A stretch of DNA of 64,000 bases from Burkholderia cepacia (lineage in GTDB: Bacteria > Pseudomonadota > Gammaproteobacteria > Burkholderiales > Burkholderiaceae). Where the stretch lies: assembly GCF_029962485.1 (NCBI RefSeq), contig NZ_CP073638.1, forward strand, positions 558,001 to 622,000, written 5' to 3'. Made by a program: the position numbers and the translations under genes. Below, one piece after another: positions 1 through 9,338 of the stretch. The notes beneath the pieces are model-generated. The model searched no databases, was not told the DNA's origin, and saw only the letters and a list, made by a program, of their open reading frames with translations. Position 1 is the first letter of the stretch. Every line of letters begins with the position of its first letter.

Positions 1-1
1 G

Positions 2-847
2 GCGCCGTCGCTGTACGCGCTCGCGAATGCGTTCGTGCTGTGCGACGCGTGGCATGCGTCGATGCCGGGGCCGACCTGGCCGAACCGCTTCTTCCTGCAT
101 GGCGCGTCGTCGGCCGGGCTCGACCATTCGCCGACCAAGGAAGAGATGGGCGGATGGGACGCATTCGACGGCTTTCCCTATCCGAAGGGCTCGATCTTCG
201 GTGCGCTCGGCGACGACACCTGGCGCATCTACCAGGACCAGACCGGTGATCCACTCGGCCATGTGCCGCAGGTCGCATCGCTGAAGGGCATCAGCTTCTT
301 CGACGTCGACGATCTCGCGCATTTCGAAGCCGATCTCGCGGCCGGCTACACGGCGCGCTACACGTTCATCGAGCCTGGCTACGGCGACATCGTGCACGGC
401 ACCTATCAGAACGGCAGTTCGCAGCATCCTATGGACGGGCTGGCCGGCGGTGACCAGCTCGCCGCGCGCGTGTACAACGCGATCCGCAATTCGCCGGTGT
501 GGAACAGCAGCCTGTTCGTGATCGTCTACGACGAGCACGGCGGCTTCTACGATTCGGTCAAGCCGGGCGCCGCGCCGCCGCCGAACGACGGCGCGGCCGC
601 GACGCTGAACGCGAGCGGCTTCGGCTTCGACGTGTACGGCGTGCGCGTGCCGGCGATCGTGATTTCGCCGTGGGTCGCGGCCGGGCAGGTTGACCACACG
701 CCGTACGACCATGCATCGGTCGCCGCGACGCTCGAGCGGCTGTTCGGCGTTGCGCCGCTGACCGATCGCGACCGCCTCGCCAACGACCTGCTGGCGCTCG
801 TGACGACTACGTGCCGGACGGATTGTCCGCAAAGGATCGGAACATGA
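2..847 (+). CDS. Phosphoesterase family protein (phospholipase C / acid phosphatase type), 5' partial
   Basis: The reading frame is open from the left edge, so the N-terminus is missing. The visible 281 residues match the C-terminal half of the bacterial phosphoesterase family (PF04185), which hydrolyses phosphodiester or phosphomonoester bonds, usually outside the cytoplasm. Supporting motifs are the metal-site segment YDEHGGFYDSV (encoded near 525-560) and HTPYDHASVAATLERLFG near the C-terminus, both typical of this family. Substrate cannot be told from this part. The stop overlaps the start of the next small gene (ATGA), so the two are probably co-translated. Confidence 0.85.
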   Translation, partial: APSLYALANAFVLCDAWHASMPGPTWPNRFFLHGASSAGLDHSPTKEEMGGWDAFDGFPYPKGSIFGALGDDTWRIYQDQTGDPLGHVPQVASLKGISFFDVDDLAHFEADLAAGYTARYTFIEPGYGDIVHGTYQNGSSQHPMDGLAGGDQLAARVYNAIRNSPVWNSSLFVIVYDEHGGFYDSVKPGAAPPPNDGAAATLNASGFGFDVYGVRVPAIVISPWVAAGQVDHTPYDHASVAATLERLFGVAPLTDRDRLANDLLALVTTTCRTDCPQRIGT

Positions 848-1086
848 GTACGACCCTGGACCCGCGCGATGCGCTGCCCGTGCGCGACGGCACGAGCCTG
901 ATTGCGTATCTGCACATCCTGAAGAAAGCGCATGCGGCGCTGGTCGGCCAGGACAAGGCGCACCAGCGCTTCAGCGAGATCGTGACGCGCGGGCAGGCGC
1001 GGCAGTACATCGAGGAGCTGATGCCGGCGCTGCTGCAGAAGCGCGCCGAGCATCGGGCGCGCAAGCATGGCGGAAAGCATCACTGA
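844..1086 (+). CDS. Small hypothetical protein (80 aa)
   Basis: The start ATG at 844 overlaps the stop of the phosphoesterase by four bases, which fixes the start and suggests translational coupling. The product is an 80-residue, basic, mostly helical protein with no signal peptide or membrane segment, ending in a His/Lys/Arg-rich tail. I do not recognise the family. It is probably an accessory to, or a passenger of, the phosphoesterase operon. Confidence 0.6.
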   Translation: MSTTLDPRDALPVRDGTSLIAYLHILKKAHAALVGQDKAHQRFSEIVTRGQARQYIEELMPALLQKRAEHRARKHGGKHH

Positions 1087-1297
1087 GCCGGTGCAGCGGC
1101 GCCGTCGCGCGTAGCAGGAAAGCGATGCGTCATGCCGCCCGCCGCACACTGATCGCCGACACCACCGCGCTCGTCAATTGAATCGCCGCGCTGACAAACA
1201 TCGCCGCGCGCAAGCCTGCCGCACCGCCGTGTGCAGCCCCGGGCACCGCGATCCCGAGACAGAAGCGCGGCGAGCTTGCCGCGCTTGCATTCGACAT

Positions 1298-1343
1298 GCC
1301 CGGAACCGGGATGACGCAACACGTGCGATCCCCGGTTCCGGGC
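1298..1343 (-). terminator. Hairpin downstream of porin gene (terminator-like)
   Basis: A perfect 13-bp inverted repeat (arms 1298-1310 and 1331-1343, GCCCGGAACCGGG and its complement) with a 20-nt loop lies 20 bp past the stop of the minus-strand porin gene. There is no T run, so it is a terminator-like or mRNA-stabilising hairpin rather than a textbook intrinsic terminator. The rest of 1087-1362 shows nothing else. Confidence 0.4.
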
Positions 1344-1362
1344 GTTCGGAACATCGCTGCGA

Positions 1363-2439
1363 TCAGAACTTCGCGCGAATGCCCGCGCCGAACGTGTTGC
1401 CGTTTGAAAGGCCGCTGATGCGGTCGTTCATGTACGCAGCGTAGACGTCCGTGCGCTTGGACAGCGGATAGTCGTAGCCGACGGCCCAGGTCTGGCGCGT
1501 CTGGTCGAGGCCGCCCGCGTCACGCGAATACGCATACGACGCCATCGCGTTACCCGCGCCGAGCGGCACCGACACGCCGCCTTGCGCGGTGTTCACATGC
1601 CAGCTGCCCGCGACCTGGTCATTCTTCGTGTACATGTACTGGCCGAACAGCTTCACGAGCTTCAGGTCGTAGGTCGCACCGACCAGCGCGATGCCTTGGC
1701 TCTTCATGCCGGTGACGAGCGCGCTCAGATCCTGCGGACCGTTGTTGAAGTTCACGTACTGATACGTGGCGGTTGCCGCGAACGGGCCGTTCGCGTAGTT
1801 GAACTGCGCGCTCCACTTCTTCGAACGGTTGTCGCCAGCCTGGTTGCCGAACGCGTACATCGCGCCGAAGTTCAGGCCACCGAACGAAGGCGACGCGTAC
1901 GACACCGCGTTGTTCCAGCCCGAATCACCCACGGCGCCCTGATCGCTCGGGTAGGTCGGGAACGTGCCGAGGCCGAGGAACACGTGATACACCATCGGCG
2001 AGAAGGTGTACGAGTCGTAGAACGGGTTGAACAGGATCGTCGACAGGAACAGGTGCGTCGTCAGACGGCCTGCCGTCACCGTGCCGTACGGCGAATCGAT
2101 GCCGACGTACGCGTTGCGCGCGAAGAACGTGTCGCCCTGGAAGCGGCCGAACTGGCCGTTCTGCGCGCGGAAGAAGCTTTCCAGCGTGAAGATCGCCTTG
2201 TAGCCGCCGCCGAGATCCTCGGCGCCGTGCATGCCCCAGTACGACGTCGACATCCCGCCGCCGCTCACGTTCCACGCGCGATCGCTGCCGGGGAACTTGG
2301 TCGCGCCGACCCATTCGTCGACCTGACCGTAGAGCGATACGCTCGACTGCGCATGGGCGGGAGCCGTAGCCGCCACGCAGGCGGCTGCGGCGATCAGCTT
2401 GACGGACGTGCGCGACGCACGGCGAGCGAATGACTTCAT
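1363..2439 (-). CDS. Gram-negative trimeric porin (Porin_4 family)
   Basis: 358-residue outer-membrane porin of the general diffusion type common in Burkholderia. The start at 2439 begins with a clear signal peptide (basic n-region, hydrophobic stretch, APAHAQS cleavage zone) followed by SSVSLYGQVDEW, the conserved first beta strand. The C-terminus ends in Phe (GIRAKF), as needed for outer-membrane assembly. An AGGAG-like ribosome site (TGGAGACCCC) precedes the ATG; the frame is open further upstream, but that part does not look like coding sequence. It is related to the second porin at 16.4-17.5 kb. Transport specificity is unknown. Confidence 0.92.
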   Translation of the reverse strand: MKSFARRASRTSVKLIAAAACVAATAPAHAQSSVSLYGQVDEWVGATKFPGSDRAWNVSGGGMSTSYWGMHGAEDLGGGYKAIFTLESFFRAQNGQFGRFQGDTFFARNAYVGIDSPYGTVTAGRLTTHLFLSTILFNPFYDSYTFSPMVYHVFLGLGTFPTYPSDQGAVGDSGWNNAVSYASPSFGGLNFGAMYAFGNQAGDNRSKKWSAQFNYANGPFAATATYQYVNFNNGPQDLSALVTGMKSQGIALVGATYDLKLVKLFGQYMYTKNDQVAGSWHVNTAQGGVSVPLGAGNAMASYAYSRDAGGLDQTRQTWAVGYDYPLSKRTDVYAAYMNDRISGLSNGNTFGAGIRAKF

Positions 2440-3102
2440 GGGGTCTCCATTATTGATTGATGACGGGCCGACTGACGTCGAATGATGCATTACCCGAGGG
2501 TGAGAAGCGGGATTCGATTGGAAGGCGAAGCCGGGCGCGAGCGGGATTGAATACCTTCGCGCGATTTCATCGTTCTGAATGGCTTCGTGATAATGGTGTT
2601 GAATCGTAAATTCGTTGCTTCCGGCGAGCCATTGGACAAGAAGCATCATGCGTATACGAGACGATGTATAACGCGGAATCGAGCGTCAAGACGCTTGTCG
2701 ATATTCGCGTATACGCTCATGCAACGCCATTTATGGGGAGGATTTCACGCGATGGCGTGACGCGTAAAGCACTAGTATTTTCCGGATCCGGAAAATTCGT
2801 GCAATGCCTTTGGCGGACGGGGAAGGGCGCGATAACGCCCTCGCAAACCAGTTTGCACGGTTGGTCGCGTACCGATTTCCATAGACGCAATATGGTCCGC
2901 TTGGACGACGCGTCGTGCGACGTTCCGGTCCAGCCTTGCAAGCTTGCCAATGACCGCTTTCGGCGGCGATCCGTGCGTCTTGAACGACAGATCGTCGATG
3001 AGGTGGTCGCAGGCACTCATGGCGCGTGCTTTAACGAGACATCGCCGATACAACAAGTCCGGTAATCGAATATCGGCATTTCCATTAATGCAGGAGCCAC
3101 AG
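2440..3102. other. Intergenic region between divergent porin and HU genes
   Basis: This 663-bp gap has no convincing gene; the short open frames in it lack start signals and family features. It holds a 20-bp perfect palindrome (2777-2796) and two copies of GCGTATACG (2650-2658 and 2707-2715, the second extending to the palindrome GCGTATACGC). These may be regulator sites for either flanking gene. Confidence 0.5.
2777..2796. promoter_or_regulatory. 20-bp perfect palindrome, possible operator
   Basis: The sequence ATTTTCCGGATCCGGAAAAT is a perfect palindrome. It is flanked by GCAC (2769-2772) and GTGC (2799-2802), which extend the symmetry imperfectly. It lies about 310 bp upstream of the HU gene start. 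A dimeric repressor site or a small hairpin are both possible. Confidence 0.35.
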
Positions 3103-3387
3103 ATGAATAAACAAGAGTTGGTCGAAGCCGTGGTCTTTTCTACTGGCTTGAGCAGGGTCGCCGCTACCGAGGCAGTGGACGTGGTAATCAACACGATTAC
3201 GAATACGGTTGCGGCTGGCGGGACCGTTCAGTTGATCGGTTTCGGCTCGTTCAGGCAAGGAAAGCGTGCGGCCCGGATCGGCAGGAATCCGTCGACCGGT
3301 GACGCCATCGAGATTGCCGCGGTGAAGACGGTCAAGTTCACGCCGGGTACGGCATTCAAGAGTGCCGTGAATGCGATAAAGAAGTAA
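3103..3387 (+). CDS. HU-family histone-like DNA-binding protein
   Basis: 94 residues, the normal length of HU. It starts MNKQELVEAV and carries the HU signature: a GFGSF turn followed by the DNA-binding arm with GRNPSTGD, then the C-terminal helix FKSAVN. HU bends and compacts DNA as a dimer in the nucleoid. The ATG at 3103 has a good GGAG site 8 nt upstream. It stands alone with its own upstream region, so it is likely an accessory HU paralogue rather than the housekeeping copy; that last point is inference. Confidence 0.93.
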   Translation: MNKQELVEAVVFSTGLSRVAATEAVDVVINTITNTVAAGGTVQLIGFGSFRQGKRAARIGRNPSTGDAIEIAAVKTVKFTPGTAFKSAVNAIKK

Positions 3388-3556
3388 GCAAGCGTCTTGC
3401 GACCGGTGGCGGGAGTCGGTCGCTTGCCGGTGCAGCAGGCACGATCCACGTGTAACGCTGCAGTCATACGATCGGACGATCCCGGATCGGCGCGGTGCCG
3501 ATACGCTCGGTGACGGCGCCTGATGCGCCACTCTCCGCCACCGACAGAGGATCCGT

Positions 3557-5002
3557 ATGACACTGTCCGCCCGCAAGCCATCAGGCCTGGCCCGGTTTGG
3601 CCGCCATGTTCCGTTCAACCGTCGCGCGCTCGTGCAGGGCGTCACCCGTTTCGCGGCGCTCGTTGCGCTGGCCGTGCCTGTCGCGCAGGCCCACGCGGAC
3701 GAGCCCGCAACCGGCGCGCTGATTCGCGAAGCGTACGATTACGCATTCCCGCTCTTCAAGCTGTCGCAGTACCGCTGGACGGCACTCGACACCACCGGCG
3801 CGCGCACCAGCACGACGCTGAACCGGTTCGCGCACGCGCGCGCGATCGCGACGCCCGAGGACCGCTGGGCCAATTCGCCGATCGTCGACGCGTTGTATTC
3901 GACCGCGTGGATCGATCTCGCGCGCGGCCCGGTGACGATCGACACGCCCGATACGGCGGCGCGTTATACGGTGCTGACGCTGATCGACTTCTACTCGAAC
4001 ACGTTCTTCTACGCGGGCCACCGCACGACGGGCACCGGGCGGCAGCACTACCTGCTGGCGGGGCCCGGCTGGCAGGGCAACGTACCGGAAGGCGTCACGC
4101 TGGTCCGTGCGCCGTCCAACGACGTCTACGTCAACTTGCGCGTCGCGGTCGACGGGCCGGCCGATCTCGCGACCGCCAATGCTGTGCAGGACGGCTTTCG
4201 CATCACACCGGTCGTTGCGGCCGCGGAAGTGAACGCGAATGCCCCGGCACGCATCCGGCCGCGCGACGACGATGCGGCGAACTTCGTCGCGATCGCGAAC
4301 CAGATGCTGGCGCTTGATCCGCCGCCCGCGCATGACCGCGCGTTGATCGAGCGTTATCGCCGCATCGGTATTTGCGGTGCCGGGTGTTCGTGGGACCGGC
4401 TGCCCGACGATGTCCGTGCGGCGTGGACGGCCGTCTATCCGACGCTCGAGCGGCAGTTCGTGAAGACCTACCTCGCGGCGGCCGCGTCGCATGGCTGGAT
4501 CAACTACAACCCGCCGGGCTCGAAGCTTGGCACAACGGACCAACGCGACTATCCATTGCGCGCGCTCGCCCTCGCGATGGGAATGGGGATCCTCGGCGTG
4601 AGCCGCGACGAAGCGAATTACTGGATCACCTTCCGCGACGCGCAAGCGCAGCCGTTGCGCGGCAGCCGGCGTTACCGGTTGCGACTGCCGCCGGGCGGCA
4701 TTCCGTCGAAGGCATTCTGGTCGGTGTCGCTGTATGCGGTCGACCCGGACGGCCAGTTCCTGAATGCGAATCCGATCGGCCGCTATCAGATCAGCAGCCG
4801 CACGCGCGGCCTCGCGGTGAATCCGGATGGCAGCATCGACATCGTGCTGCAGGCCGAACGCCCTGACGGCGCGGCGACATCGAACTGGCTGCCGACACCG
4901 GCAGACGGCCGGCCGTTTACGCTGTTCGCACGCGCCTACGAGCCGACCGGCAGCGTGCTGCAGGGCACCTTCGCGATGCCGTCGGCCGAGCCGGTGCAAT
5001 AA
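3557..5002 (+). CDS. DUF1254 / DUF1214 domain protein, exported
   Basis: 481 residues. An N-terminal export signal (RRALVQGVTRFAALVALAVPVAQAHA, residues 22-47, read in parts) contains an Arg pair before a hydrophobic stretch. The DUF1254 region follows (about 55-180, with YDYAFPLF and an IDFYSNTFFY segment), and DUF1214 forms the C-terminal third (about 335-470, with YRLRLPPGGIP). These domains pair in periplasmic proteins of unknown biochemical role. The gene stands alone and is followed by a strong bidirectional hairpin. Confidence 0.85.
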   Translation: MTLSARKPSGLARFGRHVPFNRRALVQGVTRFAALVALAVPVAQAHADEPATGALIREAYDYAFPLFKLSQYRWTALDTTGARTSTTLNRFAHARAIATPEDRWANSPIVDALYSTAWIDLARGPVTIDTPDTAARYTVLTLIDFYSNTFFYAGHRTTGTGRQHYLLAGPGWQGNVPEGVTLVRAPSNDVYVNLRVAVDGPADLATANAVQDGFRITPVVAAAEVNANAPARIRPRDDDAANFVAIANQMLALDPPPAHDRALIERYRRIGICGAGCSWDRLPDDVRAAWTAVYPTLERQFVKTYLAAAASHGWINYNPPGSKLGTTDQRDYPLRALALAMGMGILGVSRDEANYWITFRDAQAQPLRGSRRYRLRLPPGGIPSKAFWSVSLYAVDPDGQFLNANPIGRYQISSRTRGLAVNPDGSIDIVLQAERPDGAATSNWLPTPADGRPFTLFARAYEPTGSVLQGTFAMPSAEPVQ

Positions 5003-5015
5003 CCCGCCGCCCACG

Positions 5016-5040
5016 AAAAAGACGGGGCATGTGCCCCGTC
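5016..5040 (-). terminator. Intrinsic terminator shared by convergent genes
   Basis: Stem GACGGGGC/GCCCCGTC (5021-5028 and 5033-5040) with a 4-nt loop. On the minus strand it is followed by five Ts (5016-5020), so it ends the mhpDFE-type operon, and it may also end the plus-strand DUF1254 transcript. Confidence 0.8.
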
Positions 5041-5068
5041 CCGTATGACCGGCGATGCGACAGCGTGA

Positions 5069-6100
5069 TTACGCCGCCACTTCCCGTGCCCGCACCATCG
5101 TCAGCGCCGCATCCTCGATCATGTCTTCCTGGCCGCCGACGAGCCGTTGCCGGCCCAGTTCGACGAGAATGTCACGCGCCGGAATCCCGTACTTCGCCTC
5201 CGCGCGCTTCGCGAACAGCAGGAACGACGAATAGACGCCCGCATAGCCGAGCGTCAGCGCATCGCGGTCGAGGCGAATCGGAGCGTCCATGATCGGCACG
5301 ACGAGATCCTCGGCGACATCCGAAATCGCGAACACGTCGACACCCGTCTCGATCCCCATCCGGTCGCACACCGCGACGAACACTTCCATCGGCGTGTTGC
5401 CCGCGCCGGCGCCGAGGCCGGCCGCGGCCGCGTCGATCCGGTTCGCGCCGGCCGCAACCGCCGCGACCGAGTTCGCGACACCCATCGCGAGATTGTGGTG
5501 ACCGTGGAAGCCGAGCTCCGTCTCCGGTTTCAGCGCGTCGCGCACCTGGCTGATTCGCGCGGTCACGTCGTCGGGCAGCATGTGGCCGGCCGAATCGGTG
5601 ATGTAGATGCAGTTCGCGCCGTACGATTCCATCAGCTTCGCCTGCACGACGAGCTGCTCCGGCGACGACATGTGCGCCATCATCAGGAAGCCGACCGTAT
5701 CGAGCCCGAGCGTGCGCGCAAGGCCGATATGCTGTTCCGACACGTCGGCCTCGGTGCAGTGCGTCGCGACGCGGATCGTGCCGACGCCGAGTTCGTGCGC
5801 CATGCGCAGGTGCTCGACGGTGCCGATGCCGGGCAGCAGCAGCGCCGACACCTTCGCCTGCTTCAGCTCCGGAATCACGGCGCTCAGGTACGCCTCGTCG
5901 GTATGCGCGGGGAACCCGTAGTTGACCGATGCGCCGCCGAGGCCGTCGCCGTGCGTGACCTCGATCAGCGGCACGCCGGCCGCGTCGAGCCCGCGCGCGA
6001 TGTTGCGCATCTGGTCGAGCGTGATCTGGTGGCGCTTCGGGTGCATCCCGTCGCGCAGCGACATGTCGTGGACGGTGATCTTCTTGCCTGCAAGTGACAT
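5069..6100 (-). CDS. mhpE: 4-hydroxy-2-oxovalerate aldolase
   Basis: 343 residues, the normal length of the MhpE/DmpG/BphI class II aldolase. It splits 4-hydroxy-2-oxovalerate into pyruvate and acetaldehyde, the last carbon-carbon cleavage of meta-cleavage pathways. The N-terminal motif [11 protein letters not shown] carries the catalytic Arg16-Asp17 pair and His20/His24 region; [14 protein letters not shown] near residue 200 carries the metal-binding histidines. The enzyme normally forms a channelled complex with acylating acetaldehyde dehydrogenase, whose gene lies 16 bp upstream in the same operon. Confidence 0.96.
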   Translation of the reverse strand: MSLAGKKITVHDMSLRDGMHPKRHQITLDQMRNIARGLDAAGVPLIEVTHGDGLGGASVNYGFPAHTDEAYLSAVIPELKQAKVSALLLPGIGTVEHLRMAHELGVGTIRVATHCTEADVSEQHIGLARTLGLDTVGFLMMAHMSSPEQLVVQAKLMESYGANCIYITDSAGHMLPDDVTARISQVRDALKPETELGFHGHHNLAMGVANSVAAVAAGANRIDAAAAGLGAGAGNTPMEVFVAVCDRMGIETGVDVFAISDVAEDLVVPIMDAPIRLDRDALTLGYAGVYSSFLLFAKRAEAKYGIPARDILVELGRQRLVGGQEDMIEDAALTMVRAREVAA

Positions 6101-6116
6101 CGTGTGACTCCTCGAC

Positions 6117-7016
6117 TCAAGCGGTGGCGGCCGTTGCGGCCAGCATCTGTTCGGCGAAACGCTCGGCCGTGGCGGCCGCGGCGGCGGTCATGATGTCGAG
6201 GTTGCCCGCGTACTTCGGCAGGTAATCGCCGAGCCCTTCGACTTCCATGAACACCGACACGCGATTGCCGTCGAATACCGGCCCGTTCTTCAACGTGTAG
6301 CCGGGCACGTAGCGCTGTACTTCCTTGACCATCGCATGCACGGACGCGGTGATCGCGTCGACGTCGGGCGGCCCGTCGGTCAGGCAGTGGATCGTGTCGC
6401 GCATGATCAGCGGCGGCTCGGCCGGGTTGATCACGATGATCGCCTTGCCCTTGCGTGCGCCGCCGACCTGCTCGATCGCGCCGGACGTCGTGCGCGTGAA
6501 TTCGTCGATGTTCTTGCGCGTGCCGGGGCCGACCGACTTCGACGACACGGTCGCGACGATCTCGCCGTACGCGACCGGCTGCACGCGCGACACCGCATAC
6601 ACCATCGGGATCGTCGCCTGGCCGCCGCAGGTCACCATGTTCACGTTCATCTGCGCGCTGTCGAGATGCGCGTCGAGGTTCACCGGCGGTACGCAGTACG
6701 GCCCGATCGCGGCGGGGGTCAGGTCGATCATCTTCACGCCGAGGGCGGTGAGCTTGTCGGAGTTGTCGCGATGGACGTACGCCGACGTCGCGTCGAATGC
6801 GATGCGGATGTCGTCGTCGGCCACGTGCGGCAGCAGCCCGTCGACGCCCTTGTCGGTGGTCTTCAGGCCGAACTCGCGCGCGCGGGCGAGCCCGTCGGAC
6901 GCCGGATCGACGCCGACCATCCACACCGGTTCGAGCACCGTCGAGCGGCGCAGCTTGTACAGCAGGTCGGTGCCGATGTTGCCGGGCCCGATCAGTGCGC
7001 ATTTGATTTTCTTCAT
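6117..7016 (-). CDS. mhpF: Acetaldehyde dehydrogenase (acetylating)
   Basis: 299 residues, as in DmpF/MhpF/BphJ. It converts acetaldehyde, NAD+ and CoA to acetyl-CoA, taking acetaldehyde directly from the aldolase. The N-terminal Rossmann motif GPGNIG is at residues 10-15 and the catalytic cysteine is Cys130 in [10 protein letters not shown]. The gene sits between the hydratase gene (13 bp upstream) and the aldolase gene (16 bp downstream), the standard lower-pathway order. Confidence 0.96.
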   Translation of the reverse strand: MKKIKCALIGPGNIGTDLLYKLRRSTVLEPVWMVGVDPASDGLARAREFGLKTTDKGVDGLLPHVADDDIRIAFDATSAYVHRDNSDKLTALGVKMIDLTPAAIGPYCVPPVNLDAHLDSAQMNVNMVTCGGQATIPMVYAVSRVQPVAYGEIVATVSSKSVGPGTRKNIDEFTRTTSGAIEQVGGARKGKAIIVINPAEPPLIMRDTIHCLTDGPPDVDAITASVHAMVKEVQRYVPGYTLKNGPVFDGNRVSVFMEVEGLGDYLPKYAGNLDIMTAAAAATAERFAEQMLAATAATA

Positions 7017-7029
7017 CAGGATTTTTCCT

Positions 7030-7812
7030 TTAGATAAAGCGGACGTCGCAACTGCCGATGCCGGAGATGTGCATCGACAGCGTGTCGCCGGCCGTGACCG
7101 GAATCAGTTTCGCGAGCGAGCCGGACAGCACGATCTCGCCGGCCAGCAGCGGCACGTCGTACGCGGCGAGCGTGTTCGCGAGCCACGCAACGGCGTCGGC
7201 GGGGTGGCCGAGCGCCGCGTCGCCGCGTCCTTGCGCGACGCGCTCGCCGTTCTTGTCGATCGTCATCTCGCACGCGGCGAGATCGAGCGTGCGCGGGTCG
7301 ACGCGCGCATCGCCGAGCACGTACACGCCGCACGAGGCGTTGTCGGCGACGGTGTCCTCGATGCGGATCGCCCAGTCGCGGATGCGTGAATCGACGATCT
7401 CGAAGCAGGGCGCGACGGCGGCCGTCGCGGCGATCACGTCGGTGCGGTCGATGCCGGGGCCGCGCAGGTCGTGCGCGAGGATGAACGCGATCTCGCCTTC
7501 GGCGCGCGGCGCGATCAGCGAATCGGCGGCAATCGCCTCGCCGGCCGCGTAGTGCATGCCGGACAGCAGGATGCCGAAATCGGGCTGGCGCACGTTCAGC
7601 ATGTCCTGCACGGCCTGGCTCGTCACGCCGATCTTCTTGCCGACGACCGCTTCGCCCTGTTCGACGCGACGCTCGATGAAGCGTTGCTGGATGCGGTATG
7701 CGTCGTCGAGCGACAGCCGGCGCGGACGGTTCGACAGCGGCGCGACCGGCGCGCGCGCGTGCCACGCGGCGTACAGCTCGTCGCCGAGCGTCGTATGCAG
7801 GCGGGAAGACAT
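7030..7812 (-). CDS. mhpD: 2-oxopent-4-enoate (2-hydroxypentadienoate) hydratase
   Basis: 260 residues of the fumarylacetoacetate-hydrolase-like MhpD/DmpE/BphH family. It hydrates 2-hydroxypenta-2,4-dienoate to 4-hydroxy-2-oxovalerate, feeding the aldolase encoded two genes on. The start [13 protein letters not shown] at 7812 fits the family; the upstream in-frame extension runs through a terminator hairpin and is rejected. Family motifs include [10 protein letters not shown] and GEIAFILA. An intrinsic terminator just upstream (7831-7853) separates it from the DUF1329 gene, so it needs read-through or a promoter very near its start. Confidence 0.94.
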   Translation of the reverse strand: MSSRLHTTLGDELYAAWHARAPVAPLSNRPRRLSLDDAYRIQQRFIERRVEQGEAVVGKKIGVTSQAVQDMLNVRQPDFGILLSGMHYAAGEAIAADSLIAPRAEGEIAFILAHDLRGPGIDRTDVIAATAAVAPCFEIVDSRIRDWAIRIEDTVADNASCGVYVLGDARVDPRTLDLAACEMTIDKNGERVAQGRGDAALGHPADAVAWLANTLAAYDVPLLAGEIVLSGSLAKLIPVTAGDTLSMHISGIGSCDVRFI

Positions 7813-7830
7813 GAAAGGGCCCTCGAATGT

Positions 7831-7853
7831 AAAAGGCCGCCGTCGCGGGCGGC
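7831..7853 (-). terminator. Intrinsic terminator between DUF1329 gene and mhpD
   Basis: On the minus strand a stem GCCGCC/GGCGGC (7848-7853 and 7836-7841) with a 6-nt loop is followed by CTTTT (7831-7835). It would end or attenuate transcription from the DUF1302/DUF1329 genes before mhpD. Confidence 0.6.
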
Positions 7854-7858
7854 GTCGT

Positions 7859-7881
7859 GCGCCGGAGCAGGGCTCCGGCGC
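7859..7881 (-). terminator. Perfect 10-bp hairpin downstream of DUF1329 gene
   Basis: GCGCCGGAGC (7859-7868) and its exact complement (7872-7881) flank a 3-nt loop. It lies 33 bp past the DUF1329 stop and just before the T-tailed hairpin, so the two may form a tandem attenuator or an mRNA end-protecting structure. Confidence 0.45.
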
Positions 7882-7914
7882 GTGGGTCACGGGCGTGCCG
7901 CGTCAGTCGATCGA

Positions 7915-9297
7915 TCAGTTACCCGAACTGCGGATCGCGTCCGGCGAGAAGTACGCCTCGTTGAACTGCGGGCTGTTGTCGAGCTTGGGCATCGGGCCTT
8001 CGTTCGTCAGGCGGTCGGCCATGTACGCGCCCGAGATCAGGTCATGGAAGAACACCGCGCTCGGGTAGAACACCTTCGCGTCATACGCGTACAGCGACGT
8101 CGCGACGTTGGTGCGCCAGAGCTGGCCGCGCGCGTCGTAGTTGTCCGCGAGCAGCGATTGCCACGAGTCCTCGTCGATGTACAGCACGCGCTTCGCATAC
8201 TGGTGGCGATAGCCGCTCTTCAGCGTCGCCTGCAGCACCCACACGCGATGCAGCTCATAGCGGATGTATGCCGGGTTCTCGTGGCCCTTGGTCAGCAGGT
8301 CGCCGTACTTCACCGCACTGTCCATCACCTTGTAGTTGTCGTAGGGCACGTAGATCTCGCGCTTGCCGACGATCTTCCAGTCGTAGCGGTCGCCGGGGCC
8401 GTTGTACAGGCGGTCGTCGTCGACGGTGCGGAAGCCGCCGGGGCCTTGCGGCTGGTCATAGCCGTATTCGGGCGCCTGGCGCACGCGCCGCGTACCGGGG
8501 TTGTACATCCAGGTGCGCGACGAGTTGTCCGCGCCGGCCTTGTCCCAGTTCGTGAAGCCGACGATCAGCGAGCCGCGGTCGGACAGCGGCAGCTCCGTCG
8601 CGTTGCGGTAGTACGTGCGGTTGTTCAGGTCGCTCTTCACGTCGTACTTGCCGACGTTGCGCGGCGAGTAGATGTCGTAGCGCACCTTGCCCCACGCGAT
8701 GTTGCCGTCGGAGTACACGACCGCCTGGTCGTAGGTGGCCTGCTCGGTGCCGATCGACGACGAGAAACGCTGGTTCCACAGCAGCTCGGCGGCGGTCTTC
8801 GGGATCGGGTAGGGCACGGTCGGCGGCGCGTTCGTGAGGCCGTTCGCGTCGGACGTCATCGTCGAATCGGGCGCGTATGCGCGGATGTCCTTGTAGACGG
8901 CATCCGGGTAGCGGAAATCGCGGTGGCTCGGATAGACGATGATCTTGTAGGTAGCCGGATAGCGCTTGAACATCGCCTTCTGGCCGTCGGTCAGGTGCTC
9001 CGCGTACTGCGCCATGTTTTCCGCGGTGATCGTCGCGACCGGCTTCTCGCTGGCGAACGGATCGGGGTAGCGGCCGCCGCGCTTGTACTGCACGTCGGAC
9101 GGCGTGCCGAGCCATTTGCCCGACCACTCGGGTACGCTGCTGTCCTTGCTCGCGGCGCGCACTGCGCCCATCGGCGTCAACTGGCCGTCGAGCGCCTTCA
9201 GGTCGTCCGTCGTGATCTTCGGGTACGACGCCGTCGCGGCGAACGCGCACGCGGCCATCACCGACGCGCGCAGGAGGGGGAGATGAATTCGCTTCAT
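7915..9297 (-). CDS. DUF1329 domain protein, exported
   Basis: 460 residues. The start at 9297 gives a short signal peptide (basic MKRI, hydrophobic run, cleavage near AATASYP); the longer open frame is not supported. The rest matches the DUF1329 family (PF07044), related to outer-membrane lipoprotein-sorting folds. DUF1329 genes nearly always sit next to DUF1302 genes, as here, and the pair is often found beside catabolic genes for hydrophobic or cyclic compounds. Handling of such substrates at the outer membrane is inferred only from context. Confidence 0.88.
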   Translation of the reverse strand: MKRIHLPLLRASVMAACAFAATASYPKITTDDLKALDGQLTPMGAVRAASKDSSVPEWSGKWLGTPSDVQYKRGGRYPDPFASEKPVATITAENMAQYAEHLTDGQKAMFKRYPATYKIIVYPSHRDFRYPDAVYKDIRAYAPDSTMTSDANGLTNAPPTVPYPIPKTAAELLWNQRFSSSIGTEQATYDQAVVYSDGNIAWGKVRYDIYSPRNVGKYDVKSDLNNRTYYRNATELPLSDRGSLIVGFTNWDKAGADNSSRTWMYNPGTRRVRQAPEYGYDQPQGPGGFRTVDDDRLYNGPGDRYDWKIVGKREIYVPYDNYKVMDSAVKYGDLLTKGHENPAYIRYELHRVWVLQATLKSGYRHQYAKRVLYIDEDSWQSLLADNYDARGQLWRTNVATSLYAYDAKVFYPSAVFFHDLISGAYMADRLTNEGPMPKLDNSPQFNEAYFSPDAIRSSGN

Positions 9298-9338
9298 GAC
9301 TAATCCTCTTCTTGCTGAGTAACGAGCGGCCGGGCCGC

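Noticed and set aside
3581..5014. 477-codon minus-strand open frame opposite the DUF1254 gene
   Set aside because: Composition is Arg/Ala/Val-rich as expected for antisense of GC-rich coding DNA; the plus strand has clear domains and a signal peptide.
7471..9303. 610-codon plus-strand open frame opposite the mhpD and DUF1329 genes
   Set aside because: Shadow frame with biased composition; the minus-strand genes are well supported.
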